From Actinomycetota bacterium (lineage in GTDB: Bacteria; Actinomycetota; Acidimicrobiia; Acidimicrobiales; Ilumatobacteraceae): a stretch of 64,000 bases of DNA. Positions 58,142-64,000 of the stretch are shown here, piece after piece (the first letter of the stretch is position 1; each line of letters opens with the position of its first letter). Made by a program: the position numbers and the translations under genes. Below the pieces are notes generated by a model. That model had not been told where the DNA came from. It saw only the letters and a program-made list of their open reading frames with translations, and did no database searches. The stretch spans positions 34,544 through 98,543 of the forward strand of contig WLIV01000011.1 of assembly GCA_009702045.1 (NCBI GenBank), given 5' to 3'.

Positions 58142-58609
58142 GTGGCATCGAAGGTGCAACGACAACAAGCGATCTCGAAGCTGGTCGCCAAACACGCGGT
58201 GACAAATCAGCCGCAGCTGGTCGACCTGTTGGCCGCGGACGGAATCGCTGCCACGCAGGCGACGGTCTCGCGCGATCTGGAAGACCTCGGCGCGGTGAAG
58301 GTGCGTGTGCCCGGAGGAGAAACGGTCTACGCAATTCCCGAGTATGAACCCGCCCGAATCGCCCCGGAGGATCAACTGCGCCGGGTGATGGGTGAATGGG
58401 TCGCCGAGGTGCGCAAGTCCGGAAATCTCGTGGTGCTGCGCACGCCACCTGGTTGTGCGCACGTCGTCGCGTCGGCACTTGACCGCAGCGGCATACCGGG
58501 TCTGCTCGGAACGGTGGCCGGTGACGACACGCTGCTGTGCGTTGCCGAAGAGTCCGCCGGTGGCGAGGCGCTCGCCGAGAAGCTGCGCGACCTGGCGGGT
58601 CTGTCATGA
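58142..58609 (+). CDS. argR: Arginine repressor
   Basis: A hexameric repressor that uses arginine as co-repressor. The N-terminal winged helix (about residues 5-65) includes QLVDLLAADGIAATQATVSR. The C-terminal oligomerisation and arginine-binding domain has RTPPGCAHVVASALD and GTVAGDDTLLCVAE. 155 residues. Likely targets in this window are the TGCATGAACATGCA sites before argC and carA. Confidence 0.95.
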   Translation: MASKVQRQQAISKLVAKHAVTNQPQLVDLLAADGIAATQATVSRDLEDLGAVKVRVPGGETVYAIPEYEPARIAPEDQLRRVMGEWVAEVRKSGNLVVLRTPPGCAHVVASALDRSGIPGLLGTVAGDDTLLCVAEESAGGEALAEKLRDLAGLS

Positions 58610-60021
58610 GCGCCGAACAGGCCAACACTGGCAAAGCGTTGTGGCATGGGCGTTTCGAAGGCGGGCCGGCCGCTGAACTGATGGCCTACACGGAGAGTTT
58701 GTCGTTCGACAAACGCCTCTGGCCCGACGACATCGCCGGGTCGGTTGCACATGTGCAGGGTCTGGCGCACGTCGGCATCCTCACTGGCGCGGAGCGCGAC
58801 TCGGTGCTCGCAGCGCTCGCACAGGTTGGGCAGGAGATGGGTGATGGCTCCTTCGCGTTCGTCGAGAGCGATGAAGACATCCACACCGCAGTCGAGCGAC
58901 GCGTCACCGAACTGGCCGGTCCGGCGGGTGCCAAACTGCACACGGGCCGCAGCCGCAACGATCAGTCCGCCACCGACGTCCGCCGCTGGATGAAACGTGA
59001 ACTCGTGCGCATTGCCGAACGCATCCTCGGGCTGCAGGACGTGTTGCTCCAGCGCGCCGAAGCAGCGGGCGGCACGTACCTGCCGGGCTACACACACCTG
59101 CAGCGCGCTCAGCCAGTACTCCTGGCGCACCATCTGCTGGCGCACGGTTGGGCGCTCGGTCGCGATGTCGAGCGCATCTTGGACGCGCTCGAGCGCATCG
59201 ACGTGTCCCCGTTGGGTGCCGGCGCTCTTGCCGGTTCGTCCTTGCCACTCGACCCCGATTTCACGGCCGCGCAGTTGGGGTTCGCCGCGCGCTTCGAGAA
59301 CTCGCTCGATGCTGTCGGTTCGCGCGACCACGTGGCGGAAGCGTTGTTTGCGTTGACGATGGTGGGTATCAACCTGTCGCGTCTGGGCGAGGAGTTCGTG
59401 CTCTGGACGACCGAAGAGTTCGGTTTCGCCAAGCTCGATGATGGGTACGCCACCGGCTCGTCGATGCTGCCGCAGAAGAAGAACCCCGACATTGCCGAGT
59501 TGGCCCGCGGGAAGTCAGGTCGGCTGATCGGGAACCTCACCGGCTTCTTGGCCACGATGAAGGGTTTGCCGCTCAGCTACAACCGCGATTACCAGGAGGA
59601 CAAGGAGCCGCTGTTCGACGCAGTCGATCAGATTTCCTTGGCGCTCGGCGCGATCACCGGCATGGTGGCCACCACCACCTGGGTGCCGGAACGAATGCAG
59701 GCTGCTGCCGACAGTGAAACCGGCTCGGCCACCGATCTGGCTGAATGGCTGGTCCAGCGCGGCACGCCGTTCAGGGACGCGCACGCCGTCGTCGGGACGT
59801 TGGTGCGCAGGCACCTCGCCGGTGAGGGAACCCTGCGCGACCTGGTGATCGCCGATCCGGTCTTGGGCGCCGAGGCAGCAGCACTGGTGGCTCCCGGCGT
59901 CGCTGTGCAACGGCGCACCACTCCCGGTGGCGCTGGTCCGAAGCCGGTGGCGGTGCAGCTGGTGCGGTTCCGCGAACATTTGACGGTGCTCCGTGCAGCC
60001 GTTGCCTCCGACGTTCGCTGA
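58606..60021 (+). CDS. argH: Argininosuccinate lyase
   Basis: Splits argininosuccinate into arginine and fumarate. A fumarase-superfamily protein of 471 residues: KLHTGRSRNDQSATDVRRW, YTHLQRAQPVLLAHHLLAH, and the flexible signature loop GSSMLPQKKNPDIAELARGK. ATG overlaps the argR stop. argG, whose product it uses and which often lies between argR and argH, is not here. Confidence 0.96.
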   Translation: MSAEQANTGKALWHGRFEGGPAAELMAYTESLSFDKRLWPDDIAGSVAHVQGLAHVGILTGAERDSVLAALAQVGQEMGDGSFAFVESDEDIHTAVERRVTELAGPAGAKLHTGRSRNDQSATDVRRWMKRELVRIAERILGLQDVLLQRAEAAGGTYLPGYTHLQRAQPVLLAHHLLAHGWALGRDVERILDALERIDVSPLGAGALAGSSLPLDPDFTAAQLGFAARFENSLDAVGSRDHVAEALFALTMVGINLSRLGEEFVLWTTEEFGFAKLDDGYATGSSMLPQKKNPDIAELARGKSGRLIGNLTGFLATMKGLPLSYNRDYQEDKEPLFDAVDQISLALGAITGMVATTTWVPERMQAAADSETGSATDLAEWLVQRGTPFRDAHAVVGTLVRRHLAGEGTLRDLVIADPVLGAEAAALVAPGVAVQRRTTPGGAGPKPVAVQLVRFREHLTVLRAAVASDVR

Positions 60022-60481
60022 CCGCGACGCCACGCTCGTCGCCCCAGAGCTACTCAACAAGGTTGCCCTCGTCCACGGGCGCCTCGCACGCATCACCGAG
60101 GTGGAGGCCTACACGGCCGACGACCCGGCCAGCCACTCGTTCAGGGGGCCCACAGGGCGCAATGCGGCGATGTTTGGGGCACCGGGGCACTGGTACGTGT
60201 ACCTGATCTACGGAATCCACCATTGTCTCAACCTGGTGACCGGATCTGCTGGTGATGGTCAGGCCGTACTCATCCGCTCGGTCGTGATCGACGGAGTGGC
60301 TCCGGCACGTACCAGCGGCCCCGGCCGGCTGACCAAAGTGTTGGGGATCGACCGTGCGCTCGACGGGATATTCGCCGAGTTGTTTGACGACGGCACCGCT
60401 CCGCCGGCCGAGCCGCTGGTGACGGCGCGGATCGGGATCACCAAAGCCGCGGACTGGCCGCGCCGATGGATGGTGGGGTGA
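59993..60481 (+). CDS. mpg: 3-methyladenine DNA glycosylase (AAG/MPG family)
   Basis: Removes alkylated purines from DNA. ARITEVEAYTADDPASHSFR includes the catalytic Glu, TGRNAAMFGAPGHWYVYLIY is the central block with the intercalating-region Tyr residues, and HHCLNLVTG and LIRSVV follow. 162 residues, slightly shorter than the usual 190-200. The GTG start lies 29 bases inside argH. mpg before tyrS is also seen in mycobacteria. A copy of the 82-base repeat follows. Confidence 0.9.
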   Translation: MQPLPPTFADRDATLVAPELLNKVALVHGRLARITEVEAYTADDPASHSFRGPTGRNAAMFGAPGHWYVYLIYGIHHCLNLVTGSAGDGQAVLIRSVVIDGVAPARTSGPGRLTKVLGIDRALDGIFAELFDDGTAPPAEPLVTARIGITKAADWPRRWMVG

Positions 60482-60491
60482 GACTCAGGGC

Positions 60492-60573
60492 GCTTCGGCT
60501 TCTGGGCAGGAATCGTCCCGAATCAGCTTCTGGGCGGGATTCGTCCCGGCCTCCGGGAACGAAACCGCCCAGT
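60492..60573 (+). repeat. 82-base intergenic repeat, copy C
   Basis: Third copy, 10 bases after the mpg stop and in the same orientation. The second half makes the best hairpin of the three: CTGGGCGG/CCGCCCAG (eight base pairs), TTCGT/ACGAA, then CCCGG-CCT-CCGGG. Confidence 0.8.
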
Positions 60574-60815
60574 TCGAACGCCCGGATCTGACGATCTGGT
60601 GCGGCTGGGAACTGCGAGCGCCCGTTCCAAGCCACATGCCCACACGCTGCAACCACGAGACTTGGGGTGTGCTCTTGGTGTCCGCGTCCGCCCGTGATCG
60701 GCGCCCATCTGGGTTGTGTCACACACCGATCATGGACTCACGAGGCAAGTGTGTGAACAGAATGCTTGCTTGGCGAGAGCGAGTGGTCCACCGCGACCTG
60801 AGGGCGGCTAGTGCT
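60574..60815. other. Intergenic region without recognised gene
   Basis: About 240 bases between the repeat and the convergent DUF2332 gene. I see no supportable ORF, tRNA or promoter. GATC-TGAC-GATC and TGTGTCACACA are short inverted repeats. Confidence 0.5.
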
Positions 60816-61904
60816 TCACTTTGTGTGTGGAAGGCCTTCCCATTGCACCCAGTACCCGTGGGGGTGGGTGGTGCCCAGCCGATGCACCGACCGCTCACCT
60901 TGTCGCCAGCGCACCAGCGTGATGACCGTGATCTCTTCCGGCGGGTCGGTGGTCGGCACCGGTAGGCCGGGGGTCTGCGAAGGTGCCTCAGCGATGACCC
61001 ACGACATGTCGGTCCGGCTGCCAATGCGATCAAGCTCGGCGACGTACTCTCGACGGACGCTGTCCGGCAGGTAGTTCAACACCCAGCTGTTCGTGACCAC
61101 CGGGTGTCCGTGGGGGAGCGCCTGTTCGACGAGCGGCGCGAGATCGCTGAGGGCGTCACCCTGATGGATCTTCGGTGGGTCTTGTCGAGCCATGCCGATG
61201 GCCGCCACGAGTCGCTCGCAACGATCGGCCTGGTCGGGCCATACACACGCCTGGAGCCAGCGCACCTGGTCATCATCGAGGACGTCGATCGGTGCGAGAT
61301 CGAGGCCGACGGAGTGCGTCACCTCTGGCATCCTCGCCGGCAGCGGCACTGGAAGGTCGCCGCGCTCCTTGCAGTGCAGCCGAACAGGTGACTGCTGCGC
61401 AGGCTCCACGGAGCCGCTCTGCGAGTACTCGTATGCGAACCGCGGTAGCAGCAGGTTGAGACCGGCGCTCGTGCCGACATCGAGGTGCGCAAGGGAACCG
61501 ACCTCCGCGTCGAGCAGACCGAACGCCGGCAGGAACTGTGCACACCGACCGACCTCGTTGGTCTGTGTGCTGCGTGTGGTGAGCAACTGGACCAGGACAT
61601 CGGCATGGTCGAGGGCGAACGACCTGAACAGTGCCGTCGGGTCGGTGTCCGGAGCAGCAGCAGCGGACAGATTCGGGTAGTGGGCGGCAAGCTCCGGCGC
61701 CGCTCCGCCAAGCAACAGGAAATGCACGCTGGCGAACAACAGCATGGGCAGTTGTTGCTGCTCGGGAGCATGCTGCAGCATGCGCAGGACGTCAGGATCC
61801 TCAGCGATCGCGGCGGACAGCCGCGTGTAGAGCGGTGCGCGCGTGCGGGTACTCACTCCACCGAAGTCACGGAATCGATCAGCGAGTTCCTGCACAGTGG
61901 CCAT
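60816..61904 (-). CDS. DUF2332 family protein
   Basis: A 362-residue protein resembling DUF2332, found mainly in Actinobacteria and of unknown function. Matching stretches are LYTRLSAAIAEDPDVLRML, FASVHFLLL, DVGTSAGLNLLLPRFAYEY (which looks like a SAM-binding loop) and NSWVLNYLP. The N-terminal helical part and Rossmann-like middle suggest a methyltransferase-type fold; this is inference. TAGGTT lies seven bases before the ATG. Confidence 0.8.
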   Translation of the reverse strand: MATVQELADRFRDFGGVSTRTRAPLYTRLSAAIAEDPDVLRMLQHAPEQQQLPMLLFASVHFLLLGGAAPELAAHYPNLSAAAAPDTDPTALFRSFALDHADVLVQLLTTRSTQTNEVGRCAQFLPAFGLLDAEVGSLAHLDVGTSAGLNLLLPRFAYEYSQSGSVEPAQQSPVRLHCKERGDLPVPLPARMPEVTHSVGLDLAPIDVLDDDQVRWLQACVWPDQADRCERLVAAIGMARQDPPKIHQGDALSDLAPLVEQALPHGHPVVTNSWVLNYLPDSVRREYVAELDRIGSRTDMSWVIAEAPSQTPGLPVPTTDPPEEITVITLVRWRQGERSVHRLGTTHPHGYWVQWEGLPHTK

Positions 61905-61911
61905 GACCGAG

Positions 61912-61917
61912 AACCTA
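61912..61917 (-). promoter_or_regulatory. Leaderless-type -10 (TAGGTT) of the DUF2332 gene
   Basis: On the minus strand TAGGTT lies seven bases before the ATG at 61904; no ribosome binding site. Confidence 0.45.
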
Positions 61918-61969
61918 GTCCGCCCGCTCCGCTGCCGCAGCCGAGCGATTCAACGCCTGACCTGGCAAC

Positions 61970-63244
61970 ATGGCAACTATGGATCTGATTGCTGACCTTC
62001 AGGCTCGTGGCCTTGTCCACGACACCACCGACCTCGCAGCGCTCAAGGCGCGCCTGGCGGAGGGCCCTCTCGGCCTGTACATCGGCTTCGATCCAACGGC
62101 CGACTCGCTGCACGTCGGGCACCTGGTGGGGCAGTTGTTCATGCGTCGCTTCCAGATGGCGGGCCATCGCCCGTTCCCGCTGGCCGGTGGTGCCACTGGC
62201 ATGATCGGCGACCCCGGTGGACGCAGCGAGGAGCGCAACCTGCTCGATGTGGAGACGCTGCACCACAACGTGGAGCGCATCAAGGTCCAGCTCAGCAAGC
62301 TGCTCGACTTCGAACCCGGCCCGTACCAGGCGACCCTGGTCAACAACGCCGACTGGACCGCGTCAGTGACGATGCTCGAGTTCCTGCGCGACGTTGGCAA
62401 ACACTTCACGGTGAACCAGATGACCGCCAAGGACTCCGTGCGCAGCCGGATCGAGAGCGAGCACGGCATCTCGTACACCGAGTTCAGCTACATGCTGCTC
62501 CAGGCCAACGATTTCCGGCATCTGTACGAAACCCACGGGGTGGAGCTCCAGGCCGGAGCCAGCGACCAGTGGGGCAATATCGTTGCCGGAACGGAGCTGA
62601 TCAGACGGCGCCTTGGCAAGCAGGCGTTCGCAGTCACCCATCCGCTGATGCTCAAGAGCGACGGCAGCAAGTTCGGCAAGTCCGCTGGGGGAGCGGTGTG
62701 GCTCGACCCAGAGCGCACCTCCCCGTACCAATTCCGCCAGTTCTGGATGCAGAGCGACGACCAGATGGTCGGTACGTACCTGAGGATGCTCTCGCTGAAG
62801 CCGCTCGACGAACTGGAGGGTCTGCTTGCCGAACACGCTGCAGAACCGGAACAGCGGGCTGCGCAGCGAGCGCTGGCCGATGAGATGACCGCGCTGCTGC
62901 ATGGACGGGTCGCTGCCGACCACGCCGCTCGCGCCGCAGAGGTGCTCTTTGGTGGCGATCCCACCACCGCGTCGGCGGACGTGTTGGCCGTGGTTGCCGC
63001 CGAAGTGCCCAGCGTCGACCTGCCGGGAGACGTCGAGGGGATCCGAGTTCACGAATTGTTACTGAGCTCCGGAATAGCCAAGTCGGCCAGCGAGGTCAAC
63101 CGTCTGCTCACACAGAAGGCCGTCCGGGCAGGAAATCGAGTTTTGGACGAAGACGGGCTGCTCCGCGCATCCGACCTGCTCAACGGCGGTTTTCTGCTGC
63201 TGAGGAAGGGGAAGCGCGACTTCCTCGTCGCGAAAGTTTCCTAG
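61970..63244 (+). CDS. tyrS: Tyrosyl-tRNA synthetase
   Basis: A class I synthetase of 424 residues. The HIGH-like motif is PTADSLHVGHLVG, tyrosine contacts lie in GGATGMIGDPGGRS and LQANDFRHLYETHGVELQAG, and KMSKS reads KFGKS. An S4 RNA-binding domain forms the C-terminus. ATG at 61970; the ATG at 61979 is also possible. The gene lies directly upstream of the rRNA operon, as in many Actinobacteria. Confidence 0.97.
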   Translation: MATMDLIADLQARGLVHDTTDLAALKARLAEGPLGLYIGFDPTADSLHVGHLVGQLFMRRFQMAGHRPFPLAGGATGMIGDPGGRSEERNLLDVETLHHNVERIKVQLSKLLDFEPGPYQATLVNNADWTASVTMLEFLRDVGKHFTVNQMTAKDSVRSRIESEHGISYTEFSYMLLQANDFRHLYETHGVELQAGASDQWGNIVAGTELIRRRLGKQAFAVTHPLMLKSDGSKFGKSAGGAVWLDPERTSPYQFRQFWMQSDDQMVGTYLRMLSLKPLDELEGLLAEHAAEPEQRAAQRALADEMTALLHGRVAADHAARAAEVLFGGDPTTASADVLAVVAAEVPSVDLPGDVEGIRVHELLLSSGIAKSASEVNRLLTQKAVRAGNRVLDEDGLLRASDLLNGGFLLLRKGKRDFLVAKVS

Positions 63245-63260
63245 AAGTTTCCCAAAGAGG

Positions 63261-63289
63261 TTGATGCTTTGCAGTCGTCGCGCTAGCTT
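63261..63289 (+). promoter_or_regulatory. rRNA operon promoter
   Basis: TTGATG (63261-63266) and TAGCTT (63284-63289) are separated by 17 bases, a standard -35/-10 pair, shortly after the tyrS stop. The leader to 63610 includes CCTTGAAAAC near 63382, a possible boxA-like NusB site, and CTCAAC-TTTCGG-GTTGGG just before 16S, possibly part of the processing stem. No ORF in this leader looks real. Confidence 0.65.
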
Positions 63290-63610
63290 TGTCACTCGCC
63301 CCGCACGAGCATCACAGCCTGCGGTGCACGGCACCAACACAGCCGGCAGAACAGCCAGCGGTGAGTGCCAGAGCTACGGCTCCTTGAAAACAGAAGAGAA
63401 GACTGAACGCTAATGCGGGCAGCGATGGACGAAACCTTCGGGTCGACGCCAGACGCTGTCTGTCAATTCAAAAAGTCCATGGGCTCCCAAGCTCGTGGCA
63501 AATCAAGTCAGCACTGGGCGCTACAAACCATGGGTATTCCCCCGTGAGGTGCCCAGCTCTATTAACAGATCGGCCGGCGCTCAACTTTCGGGTTGGGTGG
63601 CGGCAGGTTT

Positions 63611-64000
<390 letters not shown>

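Noticed and set aside
60636..60965. Possible 109-codon gene in the gap before DUF2332
   Set aside because: Two thirds lie over non-conserved intergenic sequence and the rest is antisense to DUF2332; no ribosome binding site or known motif.

Overview
The window is a GC-rich, almost fully coding chromosomal segment of an actinobacterium. The 16S rRNA fragment at the right edge (from about 63611) looks like class Acidimicrobiia, possibly Ilumatobacteraceae; this is a judgement by eye. The gene order agrees: alaS-ruvX-mltG-aroE-aroC-aroK-aroB-aroQ-pepQ-efp-nusB, carA-carB-mihF-gmk-rpoZ-coaBC-metK-priA, def-fmt-rsmB and infC-rpmI-rplT-pheS-pheT-arg genes-mpg-tyrS are arrangements known across Actinobacteria. 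I see no prophage, insertion sequence, CRISPR array, tRNA or biosynthetic cluster. This is a core, housekeeping stretch.

Layout. 1-3 kb: a truncated enoyl-CoA hydratase, a nitroreductase, a J-domain protein and the tRNA t6A enzyme Sua5/TsaC. 3-17 kb: GuaB1, cytidylate kinase, PlsC, M18 aminopeptidase, phosphatase, pyruvate kinase, DUF3151, MobA, rhodanese, RNase D, ParA and TypA. 17-29.7 kb: lipase and a Cys-rich unknown on the minus strand, then alaS and the shikimate run through efp and nusB. 29.7-42.3 kb: a DUF2079 membrane protein, then carAB-pyrD, mihF, gmk, rpoZ, coaBC, metK and priA. 42.3-47.6 kb: rsmC-like, def, fmt, rsmB, mog, hisG, a cold-shock-domain protein and an alkyltransferase-like protein. 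47.6-54 kb: infC-rpmI-rplT-rRNA methylase-pheST. 54-60.5 kb: argC-argB-argD-argF-argR-argH and mpg. 60.8-64 kb: DUF2332, tyrS, and an rrn promoter leading into 16S.

How the genes work together. Most genes sit in tightly coupled runs in which the next start codon overlaps the previous stop (ATGA, GTGA, TGATG). The arginine branch (argCBDFRH) and carbamoyl phosphate synthase (carAB) lie about 20 kb apart but share a 14-base element, TGCATGAACATGCA. With argR present in the window, this is a natural ArgR operator candidate.

The less ordinary signals are regulatory. (1) An 82-base repeat occurs three times, ungapped and in the same orientation, just after the stop codons of plsC, pheT and mpg; its distal hairpin shows paired changes. 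(2) A 35-codon leader ORF with a strong ribosome binding site overlaps the carA start and contains a 15-bp hairpin/operator. (3) Thirteen genes have a TANNNT-like -10 only 6-9 bases from the start codon, implying leaderless mRNAs. (4) Pyruvate kinase and a divergent phosphatase are 19 bases apart and appear to share one -10 element. (5) infC seems to start at AUA behind a large leader hairpin. (6) argJ and argG are missing from the arg cluster, and pyrR-pyrB-pyrC from the car cluster.
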